Of a stretch of 64,000 nt of DNA, positions 34,808 to 47,408 are shown piece after piece. The notes below the pieces were generated by a model. That model did no database searches. It was not told the origin of the DNA and saw only the letters and a list, made by a program, of their open reading frames with translations. This DNA is from Schistocerca nitens (lineage: Eukaryota > Arthropoda > Insecta > Orthoptera > Acrididae), in assembly GCF_023898315.1 (NCBI RefSeq), contig NC_064616.1, forward strand, positions 543,359,602 through 543,423,601. The letters run 5' to 3'. Each line of letters opens with the position of its first letter. Position 1 is the stretch's first letter. The position numbers and the translations under genes were made by a program.

Positions 34808-35852
34808 TGTATGGCAAGAAAAAAGGAATTAAGTTAGATAGTGTTATTACTTTCATCCTTCTTTACCTCCTCTGCATTATTGCAGATGACGTGTCACTGA
34901 GCGCATTTGTACTGTGCATGCAGTACACGTGAGGTGCCTAGTTGTTTCCACTGCCCTGTGTGGAATACATAAGTTCTTGTACACTTCACTAACCTGCTGT
35001 CTTCATGATTATGATGTCCCCAGCGCAGAAAACAGCACACAGGTAGTGGATTCTTTTTCTTGAGGCTGAAATTAGCTTCACAAGGAACTGCTGCTACGAA
35101 TAAACTATAACTCATTTGGGGTGCCACTCGCGTTTTTATTGATATAGACACGATAAACTATTCTTGATCACAACGTATTGAACATATCTTTCCAGTCATT
35201 GTATCTGGCTAAAATAACGTGACATACATCCTGCCACAGACAACATGTCTGTCTACTGGAACCGTCAGAACTGGAGAATAAAATTACATGAATCAAATAC
35301 GTCTATTACAGACAACATGTCTGTACCTAGCGTCGGTCGGAACTGTAGTAAATAAAATTGTATGAAACAAACACTGCTATATCAGACAACATATCTGTCC
35401 ACTAAAACGGTCAGAACTGGAGAGCCGGACTGCCCAAAACACTTCGCGCTCCAAGCCAGCAAGGCGTGACCCGAACGCCACCGAAGTGCATCGGCAGTAA
35501 TATCGTCAGTCTTTTCTATTAGTAATACTTTGATTTTAATAATTTTGAAATTACTGATTGATAGCTGGCTGAGATGTTCATTTAAGAAAATGAAGTAATT
35601 TGGATGACAGGTTTAATTAATAATAGCAACTAATGTTTAACGTTTTGGCGCCCTTCCGCCGAACACAGAAGCCAATCACAGAGCAGCAGCATCATGCAGG
35701 CGGTCTGTCTCACGGGAATGGTACCGAATCTAACGTCTGTTACCGGTACCTCATCCCACATTACGTTATCTCTATGTTTTTTGCATCTCCACTGCCCAGA
35801 GAATAGCTTCCTCGAGCCTAATATGATGGTTGAATAAGCCAGAAATATTACA
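34808..35852 (-). repeat. 3' LTR of element C
   Basis: About 94% identical by eye to 42132-43156, with small gaps. Ends are TGTATGG (left) and ATTACA (right), giving TG...CA. It contains three copies of a palindrome near CAGACAACATGTCTG. Confidence 0.9.
35237..35397. repeat. Three spaced palindromes in the element C LTR
   Basis: CAGACAACATGTCTG at 35237-35251 and 35309-35323, and CAGACAACATATCTG at 35383-35397, spaced 72 and 74 bases. CAGACA and TGTCTG are inverted copies. The other LTR has the same three at 42563, 42635 and 42709, all unmutated. They sit in a roughly 73-bp diverged tandem unit that also carries GTCAGAACTGGAGA. Confidence 0.9.
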
Positions 35853-35870
35853 CATACCCTTTCTTCAGAG
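35853..35870 (-). other. Candidate polypurine tract of element C
   Basis: On the minus strand, GAAGAAAGGGTATG ends directly at the start of the 3' LTR, the expected place of the plus-strand primer. Confidence 0.6.
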
Positions 35871-38800
35871 ATTTCAAAAAATTGGGGTGTTCTGGAAGAC
35901 GACACTCAATTTTGGAAATATCTCTCAAGAGCCAAGCTATCCACTGGGCCTACTTTAAAAAATAAACCTGTATACAAGAAGCTTGCTTTAACCAATCTGC
36001 CCTAAAATCATTATTAAAATTCCAAAATCTGAGATGAAGGAAATGATGTGATGCCTGACATAAATTCCAAAAAAGTAACACCCTACACCACAAACATTGT
36101 CAACATAAAGTTACATGTTCAGTTCTAACACAATAATATGAAGAATAAGTAAACATTCTACAAATAGTATATCATCATGCGATTACACGAAATATGTGAG
36201 AAATAAACGAATTTTCAAAGTAAATCACATAGTTATCTGAAACACAAGAAAAAATCAGCTTATAGCTGTCTTTTAAATTTACCCAAACAGATTATGAAGT
36301 TATCTAAAAAACATTAACGGCCCACAAATTTTCACATTATTGTCGGCTCATTGACGTCTATTGAAACTCAAAAGAAATTACAGCATTACATAAATTGTAT
36401 TAAAATATAGACACCTTCTCGGCTCATAGCCGTCTTTTTCAAAATCACTATTCACACTCTCGAAAATACATGACTGAAAATCACTCTTATACGTACACTT
36501 TCACTATTACAGGAACATAGGCATGTGACTGACAACAGCAACAGGGGCTTCCGTTGTCCATTAAGTGGTCTTGCATTGCGTAGATCATCTCAACTGGTGC
36601 TGGGTTTGACAAGAGACTGTCCATTCTCATTCTCCAACTCCAGCATACAGGACCGGTACATTTCATGTAACAATACAAAATGCCTTATATTAGATTTCTA
36701 ATAAAACTTAGCTAATCCATTAAATAAAATTTTGATTATACAATACAATGAATATGTACATGAAGAGACCTAAAAAGTAAACTTTATTCTGTTTGAATGC
36801 AGTGCCACTGTTTATAAACAGTGAATGCTATCATATGGCTAGGGCGTTGCCCGCAGCGTATGATGGGTCGATGTCCATTCACAACATGTGACGTCCAGTA
36901 CTAGCGCCGTGACTCATTCATACAGACGCGAGCTGTTGCCGTACGCTTTAACTCTGACAAACAGCTCTGCGCCATATAAATGTTTCATTACGCATACTTA
37001 TATGACTGCACCTCCAACTCATTCTCATACGTTATTTCTACATTTTTCAATAGAGTATCATTCTAGATAATACGTAAACAGTTTTCTTAATCATTAATAG
37101 ACACACAGTTGCGATTCACAGATATTGAGAGAACACTTCTGAATATATCTCTTAATGAAAATTTTGGCTGTCAGAAACGTTGCGTAACTCAACAGTAAAA
37201 GTTACCATACCTTTCTCTTCTCGTGTAAGCGTTGTTACTATTTCTATAACCAGTGGAACTGTATTAATGTGTTCATATGTGTACACTTCTGTAATCATTC
37301 CTGTGTCCAAAGTCGTACGTAAGTATAATGTGACTTCATGCAGGTGCTGTCTGAACTATTCATTTCAAGCATTGTAGTTTTCTTACTTCTTATTATAAAC
37401 CAGTGAGCTAGTCTCCATATCTTATATAATGTGGCCTTACCTTTAGATCGTAATTCTGTTGTGTCTGTGTCCCTTGTGATGTTCGTGCTGGTGTTGTGTC
37501 TTGCTCATATCAATTACAATACGTCTATTCTCTCGTACTAACTAGTTGGCGGAACCACTTCGCCAATAAATACCTCCTTAATAATGGGCCTACTCACACG
37601 TCGTCTTGTACCTCCACTTCCTCATACTTCATAAATAATGGGCAGACTTACACGTCACTGAATAATTCTCATCTCCTCACTTCTTCATTTAAAATTGGCC
37701 GACTTCCCTGTCGCCTAATAATATTTCTCCATAACTTAAACCTCTTTGGCAGGACCATCCCTTGCCTATGTTCGTCAGGATAGAAGTCAGGAGAGGAGGG
37801 CGTTGTAAAATGAAAGTTAATTGAGTGGAATGTACCCAGTTTATTCTTGTAATGATGGTACAGTGGTGCCTACGTAGGGCTGAGCAGCCCCAAGAGGGGT
37901 TGCCGTCTGCTCATCAGAGAAGCAGAGACTAGAGGAGCGACTACTCGGGGCCGAGGTCAGAAGCTAAGAGAGCGCGGAGCTGTTCCCAAGCCGCCCTCGC
38001 CGCTCCCGGCCGCGTCCCCACGTGATCACACGATTAGTCTCTGATTGGAGGATTGATTCCGCCAACGCGCCTTGCTAGTAGCGTGCCCCCGTCAGCGCAA
38101 CCAACCCGTGGGACTTGAGTCTGACCGAGGAGCACGTGGCAGGAATGTGCCGACCATGGTCTTCCGGCCAGCACCTTCCACCACAGTATGCCCAAGCCGG
38201 CTACGGCCGAACATTATGCATTGAAAATTTATTTAAATAAAATTTTGTCGGCAATGATCCCTCTTGCGGGTCTCCTCCCTGCACACCTATAAATACATAC
38301 TCTCTTGCCTCAGCGGAAATTGCGTCGCTGGCAATTCATACTTAAGAATATAATATATTTATATCCACAAAACTTAACACAACTTTTGCACTAATTATCT
38401 CCTGACATCGTTTTCTGCCACCAAAACTCATTCTTCCGTCATGTTCACTTACCTGGTTTAGCGTCGTCTTCTTCTTCAGCAACTTCTAGCTTAGATCTGT
38501 AATAAGAGCCCATATTTCATTTATTTGCTACTTTTTCCAGATTTGTCAAATATAATGCGCGATGTGTAGTACTTACTAGTTCTTAAAATTCAAAAATAAA
38601 TCGTTCCACCGGATACTTTGTGATAGATGTAATGTCATTTAAAGCTTATACTGATGTTTCTTAAGGCAACGTAATACTATGTTCTCTAGCTTGTGTATCT
38701 CTGATGCTATACTTTGGTGTTACAAAACTCGCTGTTCACATATTTTTCGTCAATTCCTGTTTTTCACCCGTGCAATGCAGATGTTTATACTGCTGGGTTA

Positions 38801-39017
38801 CTATGCTGTCACTAATTATGTTTGTTGTCACAAATCGGGTAAAAAATTGTCACAGCCATGGATAGAGAAGAATGTAAAGAAGACAGAATATAGCTCAGAA
38901 GGAAAGAAGAGGAATAGCAACAGTATGAAAGAAAATGAAGTAATGCTGTCAGTTAACTCGGGTCCCTGGTAGTCGTCATCTACTTAGCAATGCAAAGAAC
39001 GCTACTGCCCCTGAGGG
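35871..39017 (-). other. 3' region of element C, no gene recognised
   Basis: About 3.1 kb between the integrase end and the 3' LTR. It contains diverged short repeats: a GGCTCATAGCCGTCTTTT-like hairpin unit at about 36250, 36345 and 36418, and a unit with AATAATGGGC near 37580 and 37630. A GC-rich block runs from 37860 to 38215. No open frame longer than 100 codons and no envelope features. Unrecognised insertions are possible. Confidence 0.5.
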
Positions 39018-39667
39018 TTATTAATGTTCATAGTATTTTTTGATGTCTACGATATTGTAGAGTCCTTTTTGCTTACTCCCGTTTTTATGTTAGCTACTTC
39101 CACAGCATCGGGGTGTGGTATCCTAATTATTTTGTATGGCCTTCACACAATTCATGAAAATTCTTAATTTCTAAATTTATCTTTGAAGACCTGTTTCTTG
39201 CCTTCATCAATACCAATTCGTCAATTTGATACTTTCCTCTCTTAATCTGCTTGTTGTATTTACTCTGTCTTTTATCAACTTTCTGTTTAATCCTGCTTAA
39301 AGCTAAGTCCCTGTTTTTTTAATTGGGAGATCATCTCTCGGTGGGAAACTTACCTGTTCTTCAATAATACTGGGTACTTTCCCACTTGTCAATAGTTCTT
39401 GTGGAGGTATTTCTGTGGTAGAGTGGGGCAACTCATTTATAACTCTCTCGAACTCTTCCACATAATCTACCAACATGTGATGCTTTTTAGAACAGTATGC
39501 CCTAAACAGTCTGTTTATTTCCCTCATTATCCGCTCACTCATATTTCACTGGGAATGGTATTTGGATATGTAAATAGGCCTTATGTCGAGATCACGAAAC
39601 ATATTTTTCCAACACTCTGATGTAAATTGTGAGCCATTATCACTAATTACCCTCTCTGGTTTTCCCC
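39018..39667 (-). pseudogene. Integrase remnant of element C, core to C-terminus
   Basis: Minus strand. It begins abruptly at GKPERVISDNGSQF (second catalytic Asp of the DDE core, about 39665-39625). Next is the catalytic Glu in NMSERIMREINRLFRAYC (about 39540), preceded by a TGA in place of the usual Gly codon region. ELLTSG and a basic KKTGT follow. The C-terminal domain (39018-39300) is in shifted frames: KARNRSSKINLEIK and PHPDAVEVANIKTGVS. The zinc finger and the first catalytic Asp are missing because of the deletion at about 39668. Confidence 0.85.
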
Positions 39668-39826
39668 ATGATATTACATCTGCCGGAAATCTACTGCCCA
39701 CAGCTTTTATTTCTTGTTGTTCTGTTAGATTTTCAGGAAGTGTACTCTCGAACTGTTTAATAAAATCAACTGGATGTATGTTACCTCTACTAGAGAGAGG
39801 ATGGTAAACAATAGTGGAATATGTTA

Positions 39827-40317
39827 TGTAAGTAGGCTGTTTAGGTGTTTATATTGGTAACGCCACGTAGCGCTCTGTATGAAAATCACTGGCTGTGCTG
39901 TGTGCAGTCTGTGGCTGGTTTGCATTGTTGTAGGCTATTGTAGTGTTGGGCAGTTGGCTGTTAACAGCGCGTAGCGTTGCGCAGTTGGAGGTGAGCCGCC
40001 AGCAGTGGTGGATGTGGGGAAGTGAGATGGCGGATTTTCGAGAGCGGATGATCAGGACGTGTGTCCATCAGAAACAGTACATTTGTAAGAATGGATGTCA
40101 TGAACTGCTATATATATTATGACTTTTGAACACTATTAAGGTACATACATTGTTTGTTCTCTGTCAAAATCTTTCATTTGCTAACTATGCCTGTCAGTAG
40201 TTAGCGCCTTCAGTAGTTTGAATCTTTTATTTAGCTAGCAGTATTGGCGCTCGCTGTATTGCAGTAGTTTGTCAGTTGAAGCACAGTCATGTATAATTTT
40301 TCTAAGGGGACGTTTCA
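39827..40317. mobile_element. Solo LTR, 491 bp, with 5-bp target duplication
   Basis: Starts TGTAAGTAGGCTG and ends GGGGACGTTTCA (TG...CA). TGTTA lies on both sides (39822-39826 and 40318-40322). TATATATATT at 40109 could be its TATA box. I recognise the left part (TGTAAGTAGGCTGTTTAGG) as a very common locust repeat. It has no coding capacity. Taking out the insert plus one copy of the duplication leaves the surrounding gag frame continuous, which confirms the boundaries. Confidence 0.85.
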
Positions 40318-41165
40318 TGTTACATCACTATCATGTACACACACAGTGTCCCTACTTTTGTCAGGAAATTGCTTAATTGCTTGCTCAAATTCCTTTAATT
40401 TATCTTGTATCGCATCTGTGGTACCTTTACAATGAGCACCTATTTGTGAAACCTTACGACTAAGTACCTGCTGCTCATCTTTGATGTTTTCTAACTCATT
40501 TAACTGCTGTTCATGTTTATCATTACATTCTTTAGTAGCCTTGCTTTGGTCTTTTATTACTTGGGTAACATTACTACTTATTGTTGATATTACACAATCC
40601 TGAGCCCCCATATCATCATTCAGCTTTTTAATTTTACAATCAAACTTCTGATTTATCTCAAAATTACATAATTCTAATTTCTTACCCTATTCTTTTGTTT
40701 ATCGATCTATTTTACTGGAACAAGTCTCAGTTTTAGATTTATGTTTTTATACATTTTGTTCTAAAGCCTTAAAATTGCTATTGAATTGAGTCATTACTCC
40801 GTATGCTTTCCTGACATCACCTTTTGTTTCTCTTAACTCGGCTTTTATCTCTTCTTTAGTCATTTTGCCCTTTATCTATTTTATCTATTTTTTCGTTAGT
40901 TTCTTTTAAAAGTAATAATAAGATAGATAACGTATTTTGCACCTTGCTGATGTATATCTACCCATTATCTACTGTTGGCAATGTTTCAGCTTAAGCAGTG
41001 CCATGACTTAATCTGTGTGACTCCACTGTTGGCTCATTTGCAATGTTGACGTCAGATTCAGTGTGTCTGACGTCATCATCCAAATCTACTACGTCGTTGT
41101 GGTCAGGAGCGACAGTGTCTACATTTTCAGTACGATCATTTAACACAGAATCATCATTTTCCGAA

Positions 41166-41343
41166 ACATTTTCAGTTTCATTATCTAAACTTTGCAAATT
41201 GTCTGATAGATCATCAAAAATGTTATCTATTTGCAAGTTTTGTGGCTGATCCGAACATTTTCAGTTTCATTATCTAAACTTTGCAAATTGTCTGATAGAT
41301 CATCAAAAATGTTATCTATTTGCAAGTTTTGTGGCTGATCTGA
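41166..41343. repeat. 89-bp tandem duplication in gag of element C
   Basis: 41166-41254 and 41255-41343 are almost identical. 89 is not a multiple of three, so the duplication itself shifts the frame near the gag start. Confidence 0.95.
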
Positions 41344-41430
41344 AGGATCATTTCCATCAATATCTACTTGATTCCTTTCCCTATTTCTAAGAGGATACCT
41401 TTTTCAATTTTGTCAGACATTTTACACTTA

Positions 41431-42131
41431 ATATAATTTACAAATTTTAACCAAATTTGTTTAAAGGGATCAATTTTAGACTTTGGAGTTACAATATTAT
41501 TCTAGTGTCCGTTACAGAGATTAGTTATTTGCATCAGAATAATACTTACTCTTCGATGCTATTCTGCGTGCTGCCGTCGAGAAGCTCCTTCTCTGCTCTG
41601 GTTGCTGAATCTGAAGTATCGTACTGCTGTCCGGACTGCTGGAACACCCAGTTCAGCGGCTGCTACTGATCTCGCCCGCTGCTAGCTGCCTATCCTCGTA
41701 CCTGACGCGGAGAACTGCGGCCGCTGGGTCTGCCACCCCGCGCTGCGTTGCGTCGCCTCGTAGCACGTCGAAATCTCGATCAAAATTAAACGCAATTCCA
41801 TGGACCACGCACACGTATTTGATTTTCTGTCACTTGCACTTTAACACATTCAGCATCTATTATTCATGTACGTTATGTTCTCGTGAATAAGAAAACTTGT
41901 CTGTGGCATGAAAAATCGAAATTTAACTAAAGTTCAAAAGAGTTCAAACACAGATCAAAAATCATTTGAAACAGTTACCACACATTTCTATTGTCATGTA
42001 GTAGCAGAACAGTCACTTTAGGTGTTATGAATTTTTCCAAGAATGTTTCACAGTTCACAGTCCTTGCTAATAATGAAGCCTCATATCTCCAAAGCACTCA
42101 AACATCGAAGATTTTCCAAGCAGGGATGCCA
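41431..42131 (-). other. Leader of element C
   Basis: Between the 5' LTR and gag, partly GC-rich (41560-41770), like the leader of element 1. The base triplet next to the LTR on the minus strand is TGG (TGGCATCCCTGC), as expected for a PBS, but I cannot name the tRNA. Confidence 0.5.
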
Positions 42132-43156
42132 TGTACGGCAAGAAAAAAGGAATTAAGTTAGATAGTGTTAATACTTTCATCCTTCTTTACCTCCTCTGCA
42201 TTATTGCAGATGACGTGTCACTGAGCACATTTGTACTGTGCATGCAGTACACGTGTGGTGCCTAGTTGTTTCCACTGCCCTGTGTGGAATACATAAGTTC
42301 TTGTACACTTCACTAACCTGCTGTCTTCATGATTGTGATGTCCCCAGCGCAGAAAACAGCACGCAGGTCGTGGATTCTTTTTCTTGAGGCTGAAATTAAC
42401 TTCGCAAGTAACTGCTGCTAAGAATAAACTATAACTCCTTTGGGGTGCCACTCGCGTTTTTATTGGTATAGACACGATAAACTATTCTTGATCACAACGT
42501 ATTGAACATGTCTTTCCACAGGCATTATATCTGGCTAAAACAACGTGACATACGTCCTGCCACAGACAACATGTCTGTCTACTGGAACCGTCAGAACTGG
42601 AGAATAAACTTACATGAATCAAATACGTCTTTTACAGACAACATGTCTGTTCCTAGCGACGGTCGGAACTTCAGTAAATAAAATTGCATGAAACAAATAC
42701 TGCTATAGCAGACAACATGTCTGTCTACTAGAACGGTCAGAACTGGAGAGCCGGACTGCCCAAGACATTTCGCGCACCACCGAAGTGCATCGGCAGTAAT
42801 ATCGTCAGTCTTTTCTATTAGTAATACTTTGATTTTAATAATTTTGAAATGACTGATTGATAGCTGGCTGTTGAGAGATGTTTATTTAAAAATAGGAAGT
42901 AATTTGGATGACAGATTTAATTAATAACAGCAACTTAAGTTTAACGTTTTGGCGCCCTACCGCCGAACACAGCAGCCTATCACAGAGCAGCAGCATCATG
43001 CAGGCGGTCTTTATCACGGGAATGGTACCGAATCTAACATCTGTCACCGCTACCTCATCCCACATTGCGTTATCTCTATGCTTCTTGCATCTCCACTGCC
43101 CTGGGAATAGCTTCCTCGAGCCTAATATGATGGTTGAATAAGCCAGAAATGTTACT
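42132..43156 (-). repeat. 5' LTR of element C
   Basis: Partner of 34808-35852. It starts TGTACGG and its far end reads GTTACT where the other LTR has ATTACA, so one terminal base has changed. The three palindromes are intact here (42563, 42635, 42709). Confidence 0.9.
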
Positions 43157-44599
43157 CCTGTTATTCAGTGTATAGGAAAATTTCTTTGGTGAATTTGCAA
43201 AAGAGAGGAATAAATTAATGAAGACAATTACCACCCAGTAAAATCAGTAACTTCATAAAGTGCTTGGATGAACGCCATTAATTTTGAATCTTTGAGAGGA
43301 TTGCGCAGGTGTGGTATAAATATGGGATCCATACGCTGCACATGTGCAAAAGCGTTAATGAGATGGATGATGAGACCTGGACGTAAAATTTTAGTTGAAA
43401 GAAGGATGAATGTTGGTTTGTAAGAAGTTAAAGTGATTTAAGTTGCGTCAATGTAACATAAGTGCATGTTTTGAAAGTTTTGCAGTTTTTATGTGAAGAA
43501 TATGTAGATTTTAAGTAGTTTAAGGGCCCTGAAAAATTGACTTTGGAGATGGTTAAATTCTTCACTCAGTGTGCAACAAATATAGCTAAGAAGGACTGCG
43601 GCGACGGATAAAAAGAAAATCTGCTTGTAGCCAACGAAGTGTATTCTAATCAAACGCTAAACTGAACGAAGTGTAACTACGATTATGAAATATAACTCGT
43701 TATGGTTAGGTGTAAGTCAACACCTATTGTGGCGTTGAGTTAGAGAAGTTTACTACATAAAGAAACCTTAAAACAGTTATAGAAACGCGCAGTCATTAAC
43801 TACTTGTAGAGGACTTTGAAAGGATAGGTTTAAGTTGGTAATAATAGTCAGAATTTTTAGTGATGAAAAACTAAAATTCGATTAAGTATGTAGTCTAAGT
43901 ATGAGCATGTTACCATTTTCTCTATGTGCATCCCAGCTGAAATATATTTAATCGATGGTGTAAGAAATGCGAAATAATTGTTTCAGGGTATATTTTTAAT
44001 TTATACAGTATTAGTGAAAACTGATTAGTCATTGCATTAAATGATTATCATCTTTCAATATAATGGAGACGAGTGTAGCGAAGAAACTAAGTTACATAGG
44101 AATGTATAAATGCCTCCAGCCTTATTTTCTTTTATTTTTGGAACGACGGTACGACCGCAGTCTAGAGTCATCATACTGTCTGAACATGATGAGTAAGTGA
44201 TTTCGGAGCATGAAATTGCTTTCACTACGAAACCCATGATGTGTCTTAAAAGCTAAATTAAGCAGACGGCAACTGATAGAGTGTTTAATCAGTGCTGTTA
44301 TGCCCAAACGACTAAGAGCGAATTTAATTACTGGTAACTCACGTCCAATTACATATTGTTTTTTGATGTTATACGTATTTTCAATAAAAAAGTTCTTGAG
44401 TTACATTTTTTATGTTTTAGAAATTAGTACCGTGCGTAGAGCCTATCTTTGTAGTGAGCACTTGATACAGGATAAGAAATATATTTAACACGATTGACAG
44501 AAATATCATAAAAGGCGCCTAAGGGAAGACGTTTGCCTGATCCCGTTGTCTTTCGTGTTCTCTCGCGTTAAACAAATAAAACTTTAATTATCAATCCCT
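43157..44599. other. Right part of element B interior, nothing recognised
   Basis: 1.4 kb AT-rich sequence between element C and the candidate right LTR of B. No open frame over about 60 codons. If B is real this is its 3' untranslated region. Confidence 0.4.
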
Positions 44600-45062
44600 T
44601 GGTAGTGTAAACTACTGATTACACGAAACAATCTGCCTCTCAATTATGTTTAACGTTTCACTTCAGTTCGAAGCTATTTGTTTGTGGCTAACCAATTCTA
44701 CTTTCGATACCACCTCAATTTTTTATGATGATCCTTCAATACTTAAAGCGTGTGCCTACAACAGAGGAAAATGAGCGCTACCCTTATATGTCAGTTCGAC
44801 GAGACGATAAAACATCTCGGTTTCTGGCACTCGCGGCACCTCACAGAATTGAGATGGCCGTTGTCATGCTGACCACCGTAGTTATTGAGTAGAGTGGCAC
44901 CTATGCACTCAAGTAACTGGCCACTGACATTCGATCAATTTATTTGCGATAAATTTACTTTTAGTTTTTAATGATCTAATTGCATTCTCATAGTCACAGT
45001 TCGTCAGGTGGGATTAATTACTACGTTTTCCAATTCACCTCAGTGCCTGCTTAGCTTCCCGT
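44600..45062 (+). repeat. Candidate right LTR of element B
   Basis: See 32532-32992. The alignment runs from TGGTAGTGTAAACTACTG to GCTTCCCG. Confidence 0.65.
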
Positions 45063-47138
45063 TAACTTACGAGATCTCTGTGTCGGCAAGTTACTTACAC
45101 AGCAGGTGAGGTTCTTCACAGGTACACAGGCCGGTTTCAGCGGCCTGACGACACGATATTTCGACGATCCAGCTGGCCGCTATCTGCAGCTGGGGTTGGA
45201 GGTGCACATCACGCAAGAAATGAGTTTACTTTAGTTACGGCGTCTTCTTTATACCCCGAGAACAGGCTGCCGCACGTGCTCGAAAAGCGAAAGGACTGCC
45301 CCCTGTGAAGCGAAGAATCGCAGCGCTGCCGGCGGTAGAAACTAACAAAAGGGATGAATCGTAAATAAAACTTCACCCGGTCGGAATCCAGTCCATTGTT
45401 GTTTGATGTCTGACAAAATAGGATTCCACATCTTGCCTTTTTGAAGGAAAGCCTTTATCTCTATTAATAATGTCATTTGACTATCGTATTTCTATTGATT
45501 GCTTAAGTATAGAATCCTAGTAACGGGAAGCCAGAGCTATAATTTGCTAATGTCTAAATGTCATATTATGTCCCTCATTGAGACAATGCTCAGGGATGAC
45601 AGGTTTCTCAGGCTGGAACGAAAGGTTGCGACGCTGATGTTCCCCATATCTGTCATGAACCGTGAAAAGTCTCTGTTGGATTCCTTTCATGTTAATTTCT
45701 TAAATCTGTTGTCATTTACGGCATAAATTCCTCGTCTAAATTTACTGTGACGTTTCTGACTATCTGGGAGGAGACTGAGCAGTGAAACGCGTTACTTTTA
45801 CACATAAACAAAAACGATCTGTCACACTACTACACTTTAAAACACAGTTTATATGTAATTCATATCACACAGCCTCATACGGAACCCACATACGCTTTCT
45901 TTTATATACTGTATATGATAAGATACTGTCGTCCCCCTTCCCTTCTGTGTGAAAGAATTAATGAGCAAATGTATTTCTAGTTGCATGCTGGATGGTAGCA
46001 GACAAGCCTGTCTGCTAGAGAACAGTAGGACCAATGTCGGAAGAGGTAGCTACGCTTTCTAAAAGCGGAGAGGTTTCTATTCTTAGTATGGTCCTGTCTG
46101 TCCCTTGTCATGTTGGTATAGGAAGCTGCCCCTCTGGCCACTTCCGTTTGTATTTGTGAGCCACCCTCGGGAAGGTACCAAGGCAGTCTGTCCGCGGCGA
46201 GCGTCTGAAGTGGTAAGATCTCTGGCTAAGCACGTGTCTGCTAAGTCCGTAGGACAATGGATATCTTAAGTTCAGCCTAACTGAAAATTTAATCACCTTT
46301 ATTTCAGGTTTAGCTCTAGAATATCTAGTATTATCTTAAACTGCAATGCAGTGTGATTCGAGTGTACAGTTCAGAATATCTTCCAGTAGTTGCCTTGTCA
46401 CTACTTTGTGAGTTAAGAGGAACCACGTGTTGATCAGTAACTCTAACTAAGATCATCAGTCTTAAATGCGAATGTGCGTGAGATTATAACGTCTCGTCTT
46501 GACAATATTTTTCAATATAGCAACTTTTCTTTATGTTCAACCCACGTGGGGTGTACTTTGTGAGACCAGTGCCACGTGCTTATACAACTGTTTGACCCAT
46601 CAGGTTAATAGTAAGACGTTAGTAACCAGTTCGAGGTTTTTCTTTTGTAAATTGCTTTTCGATCTAATTTATTTTAATTATCAAAATTATTGTGGAGTTA
46701 CACTCTTTGTGTACACCAAGTTGAACACGTTAAGCATGTGGTGTAATCAGAAAAGTAGCCCTCAGCTATTCTTTTCGGGAAGATTTCACAGAGAGTTAGT
46801 ATGAATTTAGTATACCATTGTGTGGTAATTACATGACGGACTGGATTGCGCTACGAACGTAACTTCTTCGGGTGAAAATTGAATTGGTTGGTTGTGGTTA
46901 ATTTCCTCTTGCATATGTTTCAACGTTCTTCGTGTGTTATTTTATGAATGCAGTGTTGTATGCAGTCTCCCAATCTTGGCTCCATATTTGATGTGTTCCG
47001 TAAGATTACAAACTCACATTTTCACAATCCTAAATAAGGCACCAGCTTAGTTATGACTCAAGTTTAATATGCTGAAATTTCAATGATCAATGTTAAAATT
47101 AATTTCCAAATATAAACTGATTTATTTCTTTTTGTTTC

Positions 47139-47142
<4 letters not shown>
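45063..47142. other. 2 kb with no recognised gene
   Basis: Contains GGTTTCAGCGGCCTGACGAC near 45132 and CACGTGCTCG near 45270, reminiscent of non-coding parts of retroelements, but no domain. Open frames of 60-100 codons show nothing known. Confidence 0.35.

Positions 47143-47193
<51 letters not shown>
47143..47193. repeat. (AT)n microsatellite
   Basis: About 25 AT units ending in GTATGTATATGTG. Confidence 0.95.
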
Positions 47194-47200
<7 letters not shown>

Positions 47201-47408
47201 ATGTGTTTATTTATATCACCGGTTGTCGTATGACTATTAAAAGATTATAATTAATGTTAGTCTGGTTGAGAATTTGGTAAGCTAGACCGGATACCTGGTG
47301 AAACAGTTGCTCAGTACTGCAAGGTTAGCTTCCCCAGACAACTCACAGCTTTTAACCCGCTTTTATTGTCTATCAGCACCGTAATCAGAACAAATTAAAG
47401 CAACAACA

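Larger units (their letters stand above)
39668..41430 (-). pseudogene. gag remnant of element C, split by solo LTR
   Basis: Minus strand. The N-terminus is very acidic (IDNIFDDLSDNLQSLDNETE, about 41230), followed by a broken linker and a coiled coil (40315-40611: CNDKHEQQLNELENIKDEQQ). A 491-bp solo LTR interrupts it. Beyond that lies the capsid start, GNIHPVDFIKQFESTLPENL (about 39760), matching NIHPLDFWNDFED of element 1. The capsid is then fused in frame to the integrase at about 39668. Small frame breaks occur at 40690-40990. An 89-bp duplication lies in the acidic part. Confidence 0.8.
34808..43156 (-). mobile_element. LTR retrotransposon C (gypsy type), large internal deletion
   Basis: Direct repeats 34808-35852 and 42132-43156 enclose gag and integrase remnants on the minus strand, so the right copy is the 5' LTR. 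Order along the minus strand is leader, gag N-terminus and coiled coil, solo-LTR insertion, capsid start, a direct jump into the integrase core, integrase C-terminus, and a 3.2 kb 3' region. Nucleocapsid, protease, RT and RNase H are missing. A purine tract abuts the 3' LTR. No clear target duplication was found. It is inserted into element B. Confidence 0.85.
32532..45062 (+). mobile_element. Probable old LTR retrotransposon B, split by element C
   Basis: Diverged direct repeats at 32532-32992 and 44600-45062 begin TGATAGTGTAAACTGCTG and TGGTAGTGTAAACTACTG. The interior, once element C (34808-43156) is set aside, is about 3.3 kb. It holds an unidentified coding-like relic (33250-33600), a SINE, an integrase C-terminus (34490-34665) and a repeat block like that after pol in element 1. 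Orientation is plus. I could not find a target duplication or a clear PBS, so this call is tentative. Confidence 0.5.

Noticed and set aside
34803..43161. Target-site duplication for element C
   Set aside because: Left flank TGTCC and right flank CCTGT do not match in direct orientation.
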